Shown in pieces: positions 1 to 9,330 of a stretch of DNA of 63,900 nt (the stretch's first letter is position 1; the number at the start of each line of letters is the position of its first letter). Origin of the DNA: Arenimonas composti TR7-09 = DSM 18010. Its GTDB lineage: Bacteria > Pseudomonadota > Gammaproteobacteria > Xanthomonadales > Xanthomonadaceae. The translations under genes were made by a program, and so were the position numbers. Below the pieces are notes generated by a model, which ran no database searches, was not told the DNA's origin, and was given only the letters and a program-made list of their open reading frames with translations. Location of the stretch: NCBI RefSeq assembly GCF_000426365.1, contig NZ_AUFF01000012.1, positions 1 through 63,900 on the forward strand, given 5' to 3'.

Positions 1-150
1 GCGCGCTCGGGCCATCATGAATATCCGCGGGTCGGGGCCTATCGTTCAAAGCGGCTTCGCGAGCCGGAATTGTTATCGGCCTTGCCCGACCCGGGGACCG
101 AACCCTTCGTCATGACTCGGATCGTGGTGCACTCCTGGCGGTGAACCGGT

Positions 151-608
151 TCAGGGCTTGCGGCTGATGTGCTTCGGATCGAACGCGGCGCCGTGTCGAT
201 CGATCGCCCACAGGCGTCGTGCCAGCTTGTTGGCGACCGCCACGGCGGCCTTGTTGTGTCCCTGGCGCTGCTGCACATCGAGTGCCCAGGCCTGCAGCGG
301 TTCGAGTTCGCGACCGGCCCGTCGTCGCATCGCTGCCGATCTCAGGATGGCGCGGCCACCGTGGATCAGCAGCGTGCGTAGATAGCCGTCGCCGCGTTTG
401 GTGATCTTTCCGAGCCTTCTGTGCTGGCCGGACGAATGCTCGCGCGGCACCAGTCCGAGCCAGGCAGCCAGATGACGTCCGCTGCGGAAACGGCTCCTCG
501 TTCTCGCCGTCCTCCAACGCATCGCGGGCGGCCGGCGCCACTTTCGCCGCGCCGTTGGGAATGACGACGCCATAGTCGCGCAGCAGGCCGCGCACCAGAT
601 TGATCACT
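151..608 (-). pseudogene. IS110-family transposase remnant
   Basis: The frame starting near 608 reads like the middle of an IS110 transposase (VRGLLRDYGVVIP, then DALEDGENE). From about 483 a second frame reads the C-terminal Transposase_20 region (GRHLAAWLGLVPREHSSG, ITKRGDGYLRTLLIHG, NKAAVAVANKLARRLWAI) to a stop at 151. Family members carry roughly 70 residues between these two blocks, including the helix-hairpin-helix PGIG region; these are missing here. The N-terminal catalytic DEDD region is also absent, because the remnant ends where the neighbouring peptidase stop codon begins. It therefore carries a 5' truncation plus an internal frame-shifting deletion and cannot be active. Bases 1-150 hold no gene I can recognise. 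Confidence 0.8.
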
Positions 609-1905
609 CGCCCATGCGCTGATAGTCCAGCACCACCTGCAGCATCGCCCGCGTACCGACCTTGAGCGCCTCCTCGTCGAGGAAGAACTCCGGCGAGTGA
701 TTCGACGGCGCGGTGACCGGATCGGTGCCGCGTGGCGTGGCGCCGACGAAGAAGAAGAACCCGGGCACTTCGCGCGCGTAGAACGAGAAGTCCTCGGCGC
801 CCATGTTGAGGTCCATCTCGACGACGTTCGCGGCGCCGACGGCGCGTTCCAGGCTCGGCACCGCGCGCGCGGTCAGCGCCGGGTGGTTGACGGTGACCGG
901 ATTGCCCTTGGTGTCGGGGATGTTCGCGACCACCGACGCGCCGTGCGCCGCCGCCACGTGCTCGGCGACGTTGCGCAGGTCGGCGAACACCGCCGCGCGC
1001 ATGTCCTCGTCGAACGTGCGGATCGTGCCGACCAGCTCCACTTCGTCGGGGATGATGTTGTAGCGGATGCCGCCCTTGATCGCGCCGAAGCTCACGACCA
1101 CCGGCTGCTTGGAGATGTTCTGCCGCCGCGACACGATCGTCTGCGCGCTGCCGATCAGGTCCGCCGCCGCGACGATCGGATCGACGCCGCCCCACGGCCG
1201 CGAGCCGTGCGTCTGCCGCCCCTTCACGACGATGTTGAAGCGGTCGCTCGCCGCCATCGCCGGGCCGCTGCGCCAGCCCACCTGGCCGGCGTTCAAGGTG
1301 CTGAACACGTGCAGCCCGAACACCGCCTCCGGCCGGAAGCGCTCGAAGATGCCCTGCGCGAGCATCTCCTCGGCGCCGCCTTCCTCGCCGTCCGGCGGGC
1401 CTTCCTCGGCGGGCTGGAAGATGAAGAGGATCTCGCCCGGCAGTTCGGCCTTCATCGACGCGAGCGCCTCGGCGACGCCCATCAGGATGCCGGTGTGGGC
1501 GTCGTGGCCGCAGGCGTGCATCACGCCGACGGTCTCGCCGCGGAACTCGGCGGTCGCCCGCGACGCGAACGGCAGCCCGCTGCGTTCGGTGACCGGCAGC
1601 GCGTCCATGTCGGCGCGGATGGCGATGCGCGGGCCGGGCTTGCCGCCGCGCAGCACCGCGGTGACGCCGGTGGTGGCGATGCCGGTGCGCACGTCCTCGA
1701 GCCCGAGCGCGCGCAGGTGCTCGGCGACGAGCGCTGCCGTGCGGATCTCCCGGTTGCCGAGCTCCGGATGCTGGTGGATATCACGCCGCCATGCCTGGAC
1801 CTTCGCGTCGACCGCCGCCGCCAGCGCCTCCACGTCGGCATCGGCCGCCTGCACGGACATCGGCAACAGCGCCGCCAACACGGCAGCCAGCATCGTCTTG
1901 CGCAT
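604..1905 (-). CDS. Secreted M20D family amidohydrolase (copy 1)
   Basis: Metal-dependent amidohydrolase of the hippurate/IAA-amino-acid hydrolase group (peptidase family M20D), 433 aa. The start at 1905 is chosen because AGGGGAG lies just upstream and because it begins a signal peptide (MRKTMLAAVLAALLPMSVQA). Metal-site motifs are visible: GVMHACGHDAH with the ligand Cys, PAEEGPPDGEEGG, and MGAEDFSFYA near the end. HGSRPWGGVDPI marks the dimerisation/substrate region. The true substrate (N-acyl amino acid or small peptide) cannot be read from sequence. A close paralogue follows in the same orientation 127 bp away, so this is a tandem duplication. A longer start at 1974 is possible but would bury the signal peptide. 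Confidence 0.88.
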   Translation of the reverse strand: MRKTMLAAVLAALLPMSVQAADADVEALAAAVDAKVQAWRRDIHQHPELGNREIRTAALVAEHLRALGLEDVRTGIATTGVTAVLRGGKPGPRIAIRADMDALPVTERSGLPFASRATAEFRGETVGVMHACGHDAHTGILMGVAEALASMKAELPGEILFIFQPAEEGPPDGEEGGAEEMLAQGIFERFRPEAVFGLHVFSTLNAGQVGWRSGPAMAASDRFNIVVKGRQTHGSRPWGGVDPIVAAADLIGSAQTIVSRRQNISKQPVVVSFGAIKGGIRYNIIPDEVELVGTIRTFDEDMRAAVFADLRNVAEHVAAAHGASVVANIPDTKGNPVTVNHPALTARAVPSLERAVGAANVVEMDLNMGAEDFSFYAREVPGFFFFVGATPRGTDPVTAPSNHSPEFFLDEEALKVGTRAMLQVVLDYQRMGE

Positions 1906-1995
1906 CACGGCACTCCCCTGGGTCATCGCCGCACCGATCCTACACCGCGGACTGGGGCCCGAACTCTTTGCCACGGTCGCGCACGAAGAAGTTGA

Positions 1996-2070
1996 TCACA
2001 ACGGATCAAAGCCGAAACAGCGGATCAAGCCAATTGAAGATCGGCTCTTATCGGCCTTGATCCGTTGTGA
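1996..2070. repeat. 20-bp inverted repeat with 35-bp loop
   Basis: The arms at 1996-2015 and 2051-2070 (TCACAACGGATCAAAGCCGA and its complement) match at 19 of 20 positions. The repeat lies between the two amidohydrolase genes. It has no T-tract, so it is not a standard terminator; it may be a small mobile palindrome or an mRNA-stabilising hairpin. Confidence 0.6.
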
Positions 2071-2101
2071 ATGCTCCTGCCCTGTCGTGGCAGCAATGAG
2101 G

Positions 2102-3397
2102 TCAGGGCGAAGCGAGGTGGTCGGTGGCGAGCTGGAGCATCGCGCGCACGCCGGTGTGCAGCGCGGCTTCGTCGAGCAGGAACTGCGGGGAGTGGTTGGC
2201 CGGCGCGGTCGCGGGGTCGACGCCGCCCCCGGTGCTGCCGACGAAGAAGAAGAAGGTCGGCGCCACCGTGGCGTACTGCGAGAAATCCTCGGCGACCGTG
2301 AGCAACGGCATCTCGACCACCGCATCGTCGCCGAGCCCGCGGCGCAGCGAGGCGATCGCGCGCGCCGCCAGCGCGGGGTCGTTCGCGGTGACCGGCGCGT
2401 TCTCGACGACGCGCAGCTCGGCCTCGGCGCCCGACGCGGCCGCGAAGTGGTCGGCGATGCGCTGCATGCGTGCGATCACGTCGGCCCGCACCTGCGGGTC
2501 GAACGTGCGCAGCGTACCGGTCATGTCGACGCGGTCGGGGATGATGTTGAAGCGCACGCCACCGTCGATCGCGCCGGTGGTCAGCACGACCGGCGAGCGG
2601 GTGATGTCGACCTGGCGCGCGAGGATGCCCTGCCAGCCGAGCTGCACCTGCGCCGCGACGCTGATCGGGTCGACGCCGTCCCAGGGCTTCGAGCCATGCG
2701 TCTGCTTGCCGCGCAGCACCAGCGTCCACTCGTCGGCGGCGGCCATCGCCGGGCCGCTGCGCACGCCGACCTGGCCGGCCGGCAGCGACGACCACACGTG
2801 CAGGCCGTAGACCGCGTGGGGTTCGAACCGCGCGAACAGGCCCTCGTCGAGCATGCGGCGGGCGCCGAAGACCTCGCCGACCTGCGGCGGTCCTTCCTCC
2901 GCCGGCTGGAAGACGAACATCACCTCGCCGCGCAGTTCGTCCTTCACCGCCGCCAGCGCCTGCGCGACGCCCATCAGCATCGCCACATGCGCATCGTGGC
3001 CGCAGGCGTGCATCACCCCGACCGGCTGGCCGCGGTAGTCGGCGCGCACGGTCGAGGCGAAAGGCAGGCCGGTGGTCTCGGTGACCGGCAGCGCGTCCAT
3101 GTCGGCGCGGATCGCGATGCGCGGGCCGGCGCGGCGGCCACGCAGGATCGCGCTGACGCCGGTCGGGCCGAGGCCGGTGCGCACGTCCTCGAGCCCGAGC
3201 GCGCGCAGATGCGCGGCGATCTTCGCGGCGGTGCGGGTTTCCTGGTTGCCGAGCTCCGGATTCCGGTGGAAATCGCGGCGCCAGCTGACGACGTCGGCGC
3301 GCACCGCTTCGGCGAGCTGGTCCAGACGTTCCGGAGGAAGTGCGGCGGCGGGCAGGGAGATCAGCGCGGCGAGGCTGGCGGCGAGGAACGGGCGCAT
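2102..3397 (-). CDS. Secreted M20D family amidohydrolase (copy 2)
   Basis: Paralogue of the downstream copy, 431 aa, with a signal peptide (MRPFLAASLAALISLPAAA). It shares the family motifs: RRDFHRNPELGNQE, IAIRADMDALPV, GVMHACGHDAH (metal-binding Cys/His/Asp), PAEEGPP, QTHGSKPWDGVDPI and FFFFVGSTGGG. The conserved Cys-Gly-His-Asp and Glu-Glu positions suggest an intact two-metal centre. It probably hydrolyses N-acylated amino acids or related amides in the periplasm; substrate specificity is unknown. It is co-directional with the first copy and could be co-transcribed. There is a strong family match; a more exact name would be guesswork. Confidence 0.88.
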   Translation of the reverse strand: MRPFLAASLAALISLPAAALPPERLDQLAEAVRADVVSWRRDFHRNPELGNQETRTAAKIAAHLRALGLEDVRTGLGPTGVSAILRGRRAGPRIAIRADMDALPVTETTGLPFASTVRADYRGQPVGVMHACGHDAHVAMLMGVAQALAAVKDELRGEVMFVFQPAEEGPPQVGEVFGARRMLDEGLFARFEPHAVYGLHVWSSLPAGQVGVRSGPAMAAADEWTLVLRGKQTHGSKPWDGVDPISVAAQVQLGWQGILARQVDITRSPVVLTTGAIDGGVRFNIIPDRVDMTGTLRTFDPQVRADVIARMQRIADHFAAASGAEAELRVVENAPVTANDPALAARAIASLRRGLGDDAVVEMPLLTVAEDFSQYATVAPTFFFFVGSTGGGVDPATAPANHSPQFLLDEAALHTGVRAMLQLATDHLASP

Positions 3398-3431
3398 CGC
3401 GTGGCTCCTGGATGACGGCGGAATCTTAACC

Positions 3432-3480
3432 AGTTCGTAGTTCGTACCTCGTACGAACTACGCACTACGAACTACGAACT
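3432..3480. repeat. Family C repeat (GTTCGTACGAGGTACGAG type)
   Basis: AT-richer palindromic repeat containing TTCGTAGTTCGTACCTCGTACGAAC followed by two further ACTACGAA units. The core folds as TCGTAC-3 nt-GTACGA. The last two residues and stop codon (AGT TCG TAG) of the minus-strand membrane protein lie inside it. Confidence 0.75.
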
Positions 3481-4839
3481 CTTCCCGGCGGTCAGCGCGA
3501 GCGCGAACAGGCTCGCCGCGACGCTCCACATCAGATAGCGGAAGTCGGAACTGGGCGCCGCCAGCACGAGCGGCGCCGCCAGCGCCAACGACGACAGCGC
3601 GGTGATGCCGGACAGCGCGCCGAAACCGCCGTCGCGCCGCCACAGCCAGCGCAGCACCAGCCCCGCCGCCAGCAGCAGGTAGACCCAGCCGGCGAACACC
3701 GGCGTGTCGACCAGCGCTGACAGCTTCGGCTGCAGCCAGCGGTTCAGCGCGCCGTCGTTGCGCTGCAGCGGCGGGTTGTCGGCGAAGGCGGTGATGTCCG
3801 GCGACAGCACCAGGCCGTCGGCGTGTTCCGCCTGGCGCAGCCCGAACAGGAAGGCCGACACGCGTGCGCGGTGGGCGAAATAGGCGCGGGGATGTTCGCG
3901 CGGCAGCGCCAGCCAGGCGTCGCGGAGTTCGGCGTACTGCGCGGGCGTGTAGTCGTAGTAGAAGTTCAGGCGCAGCTGGCCGCCGACGAAGCTCGGCACG
4001 TTCACCGACGGGTCGAAGTCGCGGCGCAGGTCGGCGACGGTCAGGGTCGGCTCGATCCAGTCGGACGGGAACAGCAGTTCGTCGGCCTCGATCGACACCG
4101 CGGCCATGTCCCACAGCGCGATCGCCGGCCACACCGGCATCGGTTTCGCGGTGCTGAAGTTCGCGAGCGCGGCGCCGCCGACCGCGACGATGCCGGCGAC
4201 CATGGTCGCGGCACCGGCACGCAGCAGATGCTGCCGCGTCGCGCGGCGGCGCGAGTTGCCGCTGCTCAGCGCCGACGGCGTGCTGCGGCCGTCACCGGTG
4301 GCGCGCCAGCCGATCCACGCCAGCAGCGGCAAGGCCGCGGTGATCGCGTTCGAACGGAAGGCGATGCCGGCGGCGAGCGCCAGCAGCGCCGCCGCCAGCC
4401 AGGCGATCCGGCGGCCGCCGCGCAGCTCCATCGCCAAACAGGCCAGCGCGAGCGCGAACAGCGCCGTCATCCAGACGTCCTTCCACAGGTGCGGCAGCAG
4501 CGCCAGCAGCGGCGGCCAGGCGCCGAGCAGCAGCACCGTGAACCCGCGCCGCCACGCGCTGCCGCCGAGCGCGTGCGCGAACAGCGCCACCGCCGCCCAC
4601 CACAGCGTCGCCTGCACGGCGAACACCCCGCCCGGATCCGGCAGCAGCGCGCGCAGCGCGATCCACGTGCGCACCATCACCGGCGGATGCGCCGGGTCCA
4701 GCGGCACCGCGCCGCGCGCCTGCGCCCACTGGTAGGCGGAATCCCAGCTCAGGTAGCCGGGCCAGAACGCCGCGAGGGTCAGCGCGAACGCCGCGAGCGC
4801 GAGCCAGAAACCGGGGTCGGAGTACTTTTCCTTCGGCAT
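3472..4839 (-). CDS. Polytopic membrane protein, glycosyltransferase-like
   Basis: Predicted 455-aa integral membrane protein with many hydrophobic segments: FWLALAAFALTLAAFWPG near the start, several between about residues 60 and 220, and three at the C-terminus. An early Asp-containing loop (YLSWDSAYQWAQ) and large periplasmic loops recall GT-C glycosyltransferase-type membrane proteins, but no diagnostic motif proves that. It starts only 17 nt after the zapE stop, so it is probably co-transcribed. Residues KYSDPGF near the N-terminus are encoded by a family A repeat, and the final Ser-Ser-stop comes from a family C repeat, so both ends overlap mobile-looking repeats. No good ribosome-binding site is visible at 4839. 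Confidence 0.6.
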   Translation of the reverse strand: MPKEKYSDPGFWLALAAFALTLAAFWPGYLSWDSAYQWAQARGAVPLDPAHPPVMVRTWIALRALLPDPGGVFAVQATLWWAAVALFAHALGGSAWRRGFTVLLLGAWPPLLALLPHLWKDVWMTALFALALACLAMELRGGRRIAWLAAALLALAAGIAFRSNAITAALPLLAWIGWRATGDGRSTPSALSSGNSRRRATRQHLLRAGAATMVAGIVAVGGAALANFSTAKPMPVWPAIALWDMAAVSIEADELLFPSDWIEPTLTVADLRRDFDPSVNVPSFVGGQLRLNFYYDYTPAQYAELRDAWLALPREHPRAYFAHRARVSAFLFGLRQAEHADGLVLSPDITAFADNPPLQRNDGALNRWLQPKLSALVDTPVFAGWVYLLLAAGLVLRWLWRRDGGFGALSGITALSSLALAAPLVLAAPSSDFRYLMWSVAASLFALALTAGKSS

Positions 4840-4934
4840 GGGGGGAGACACCGGGGTCAGGCTACGTTTCCGCCGGATGCGCCTTCGCCGGCATCGTGAT
4901 CGGGGGCGGAAAAGTACTCCGACCCCGGTTTTCG
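4808..4934. repeat. Family A inverted repeat pair spanning two gene ends
   Basis: AAACCGGGGTCGGAGTAC at 4808-4825 and its complement at 4916-4933 are arms of a perfect inverted repeat of about 22 bp. A third partial copy (CCGGGGTCAG) lies at 4851-4860 and contains the zapE stop codon. The pair covers the first codons of the membrane-protein gene and the last 24 codons of zapE. Confidence 0.85.
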
Positions 4935-6035
4935 CACGTGCCCACCCGCCAGGTAGTCGTGGCTGCGCATCTCGATCAGGCGCGAGGCGGTGCGCTCGAA
5001 CTCCTGCACCAGCTTGCCGTCGGTGTAGAGCCATTCCGGTTCGGCGGCGGCGCTGAGCAGCAGGTTCACGCCGCGGTCGTAGAGCTCGTCGACCAGGTGC
5101 ACGAAGCGGCGTGCGGCGTTGTCGTTGCGGCCGTCGAACAGCGGCACGCCCGACACCAGCACCGTGTGGAAGTCGGTCGCCAGTTCGATGTAATCGGCCG
5201 CCGCGCGCGGGCCCTCGCAGATCGGCCCGAAATCGAACCACACCAGGCCTTCCGCCAGCCCGCGCACCGGCACCGGCCGGCCGTTGAGCAGCAGCGGTCC
5301 CGGCTCGGAAGGTACGTCCGCGCTCAGCCGCTGCCAGTGCGCGGCCATCGCCGCCTCGGCGGCGGACCCGAGCGGGCTGACGTAGGTCGCCGCGCGCGTC
5401 AGCTGGCGCAGCCGGTAATCGGTGCTGCTGACCAGCTCGTGCACCGCGCAGTGCCGCTGCAGCAGCGCGATCGCCGGCAGGAAGCGGGCGCGCTGCAGGC
5501 CGTCGCGGTAGAGGTTCTCCGGCGCGGTGTTCGAGGTCGTCGCCAGGGTCACGCCGCGCGCGAACAGGCGCTCGAGCAGGCGGCCGAGGATCATCGCGTC
5601 GGCGATGTCGGCGACCAGGAATTCGTCGAGCACCAGCAGCCGCAGCTCGTCGGCCCAGGCGTCGGCGACCACCGCGACGGTGTCGGCGGTGCCGGCCGGC
5701 AGCGCCCGCAGGCGCTCGTGCGTCGCCGCCATGAAGCGGTGGAAATGCCAGCGCTGGTGCGGCACGCCGGCCACCGATTCGACCAGCAGGTCCTCGAGCA
5801 GGGTCTTGCCGCGGCCGACCCCGCCCCAGAGGTACAGACCGCGCACCGGCGTGGGCGCGCCGCCGCCGAACCAGCGCCGCCAGCCGCCGGCGCGGGCCGT
5901 CCCCGCGCGCAGTTCGCGGGCGATGCGGTCGAGTTCCTGCAGCGCCGCGCGCTGCGCCGGATCGTCCTGCCAGCGCCCGGCGGCGACACCGGCGGCATAG
6001 CGGCCGGAAGGCAGCGTGTGGGCGGCGGCCGTCAC
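4857..6035 (-). CDS. zapE: Cell division protein ZapE (AFG1-like ATPase)
   Basis: AFG1/ZapE family P-loop ATPase, 392 aa, GTG start. Walker A GGVGRGKT lies near residue 70 and Walker B LLVLDEFLV near 135. ATTSNTAPENLY and RRFVHLVDELYDRGVNLL are typical of the family. In E. coli ZapE acts at the Z-ring under stress or oxygen limitation; the same role is inferred here. The C-terminal tail from about residue 369 (RKPGSEYFSAP onward) is read from a family A repeat and is therefore unlikely to be ancestral. The alpha/beta hydrolase gene upstream ends 7 nt before this start, suggesting an operon. Confidence 0.93.
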   Translation of the reverse strand: MTAAAHTLPSGRYAAGVAAGRWQDDPAQRAALQELDRIARELRAGTARAGGWRRWFGGGAPTPVRGLYLWGGVGRGKTLLEDLLVESVAGVPHQRWHFHRFMAATHERLRALPAGTADTVAVVADAWADELRLLVLDEFLVADIADAMILGRLLERLFARGVTLATTSNTAPENLYRDGLQRARFLPAIALLQRHCAVHELVSSTDYRLRQLTRAATYVSPLGSAAEAAMAAHWQRLSADVPSEPGPLLLNGRPVPVRGLAEGLVWFDFGPICEGPRAAADYIELATDFHTVLVSGVPLFDGRNDNAARRFVHLVDELYDRGVNLLLSAAAEPEWLYTDGKLVQEFERTASRLIEMRSHDYLAGGHVRKPGSEYFSAPDHDAGEGASGGNVA

Positions 6036-6042
6036 TCCGGAC

Positions 6043-6711
6043 TCAGGACTTACGCGGCGGTGGCAGATTCCGGCGGACGCCGTTCTTGATCGCCCCGCGC
6101 AGGTCCATCAACCGGCGGTGGAAGAAGTGGCCGGTGTCGGGCATGCGCACCAGCGCGGGCTTCTGCGGCAGCGAATCGATCCAGTCGTAGACCTTCTGCG
6201 GGTCGACGATGTCGTCGGCCTCGCCCATCACCACCAGCCACGGGCAGGGCGGCGGCAGCACGCCGTCGAAGGCGCGCAGGCCGACCGGCGGCGCGATCGA
6301 GATCATCTGCTTCACCGGCACCTGGCGTGCGCCCTGCAACGCGACCCAGCTGCCGAACGAGAACCCGGCCAGCCAGAGCTGGTCGTCGGGGCGTTGCCTG
6401 CGCACCCAGTCGGTGACCGCGAGCAGGTCGAGCACCTCGCCGCGGCCCTGGTCGAAGCTGCCCTCCGACTGGCCGACGCCGCGGAAGTTGAAGCGCACCA
6501 CCGCCAGCCCGAGCTCGTTGAGCGCGCGCCCGGTCATCGTCACGACCTTGTTGTGCAGGGTGCCGCCATCCGGCGGATTCGGATGGCAGATCACGGCCAC
6601 GCCGGCACGCTCGGTGCCCGGCTCGGGCAGGTCGACCATCAGCTCGAGGCGACCCGCCGGACCGGCGAGGTACAGCGGGCCGGATTCGTCCGGGAACGCG
6701 GGAATGCTCAT
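6043..6711 (-). CDS. Alpha/beta hydrolase
   Basis: Compact 222-aa alpha/beta hydrolase of the CocE/NonD-like group. The nucleophile elbow is GFSFGS (Ser near residue 117), the oxyanion region is HPNPPDGGTLHNK, the acid is probably Asp in GEADDIVDP, and the His is in DTGHFFHRR. There is no signal peptide, so it is cytosolic. The gene sits directly before zapE, an association common in Xanthomonadaceae-like genomes. Its substrate is unknown. Confidence 0.85.
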   Translation of the reverse strand: MSIPAFPDESGPLYLAGPAGRLELMVDLPEPGTERAGVAVICHPNPPDGGTLHNKVVTMTGRALNELGLAVVRFNFRGVGQSEGSFDQGRGEVLDLLAVTDWVRRQRPDDQLWLAGFSFGSWVALQGARQVPVKQMISIAPPVGLRAFDGVLPPPCPWLVVMGEADDIVDPQKVYDWIDSLPQKPALVRMPDTGHFFHRRLMDLRGAIKNGVRRNLPPPRKS

Positions 6712-6720
6712 GCGCGGATC

Positions 6721-8535
<1,815 letters not shown>

Positions 8536-8662
8536 CACGGCCTCCGTTCGGGCGCTCATCGGGGTTCGGGCAGGGCCCGGAAAGGACGACGCCGCCCGGA
8601 GGCGGCGTCGTGGGCCGGGCAGTGCCCAGCATAGTGCGTTCGCGCCCGGCGGGCGCCGAAGC

Positions 8663-9175
8663 TCACTGCAGGTTGTCGAGCATCCAGTCGACCGTGGCGA
8701 TCACCTGCTCGTCGGTCAGGGCCGGGTTGCCGCCCTTGGCCGGCATCAGGCCGGCGTTGCCCTGGAAGCCTTCGATCGCGTGCTTGTGCAGGGTGTCCAC
8801 GCCCTGGGCGATGCGCGCGGCCCACTCGCCACGGACCAGCTTCGGCGCGCCGGCGGCGCCCGAGGTATGGCAGGCGCTGCAGAGGGCGCTGTAGATCACC
8901 GAGCCGTCGAGGGTGCCGTCGTAGGCGACCTGGCCGGCCGCCGCCTCGCGCGCCGCGGCCTGGGCGGCCGCCTGCGCGGCGGCACCGGTGGCACCGGCGA
9001 AGACGTCGCCGACCGGGCGCAGGCGCGCGGCGGTCGCGGCCTCGCGGGCCGGGTTCGGCTCGGCCGGCGTGTCGTTCAGGAACCACGCCAGCACGATCAG
9101 CGCGATGGTGAGGGCGACCAGAAAGCCGATCACCTGCGAGAAGTGCTTGAGGAATACCAGATCGTGATTACGCAC
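8663..9175 (-). CDS. Membrane-anchored cytochrome c5
   Basis: Monoheme c-type cytochrome, about 170 aa. It has one N-terminal membrane anchor (VIGFLVALTIALIVLAWFL), an Ala-rich linker and a class I haem-binding motif CSACH followed by TSGAAGAPKL. The likely distal methionine lies in GLMPAKGG, and TDEQVIATVDWML closes the fold, all typical of cytochrome c5. It probably carries electrons between membrane complexes and terminal oxidases. I chose GTG at 9175 because GGGGAG lies six bases upstream; a GTG at 9193 would add six residues. Confidence 0.88.
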   Translation of the reverse strand: MRNHDLVFLKHFSQVIGFLVALTIALIVLAWFLNDTPAEPNPAREAATAARLRPVGDVFAGATGAAAQAAAQAAAREAAAGQVAYDGTLDGSVIYSALCSACHTSGAAGAPKLVRGEWAARIAQGVDTLHKHAIEGFQGNAGLMPAKGGNPALTDEQVIATVDWMLDNLQ

Positions 9176-9330
9176 AGTTTGCTCCCCGGCCACGGGCCAG
9201 GGCCCTGGAAACGAAAGCCGGGATTATATCGGCCCCGTCCCGGGCAAGGAAGGCGCGTGCGCAGCACTTCACGCGCGGGAGTCCGGAGGGGCATGCTGGC
9301 CGGACACGGGGACGTCGGGATCGGGACCGG

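Noticed and set aside
1067-3415. 782-residue plus-strand open frame opposite the amidohydrolases
   Set aside because: It has low-complexity Arg/Ala/Gly composition and no motifs, and is fully antisense to two well-supported M20D genes; a GC-driven shadow.
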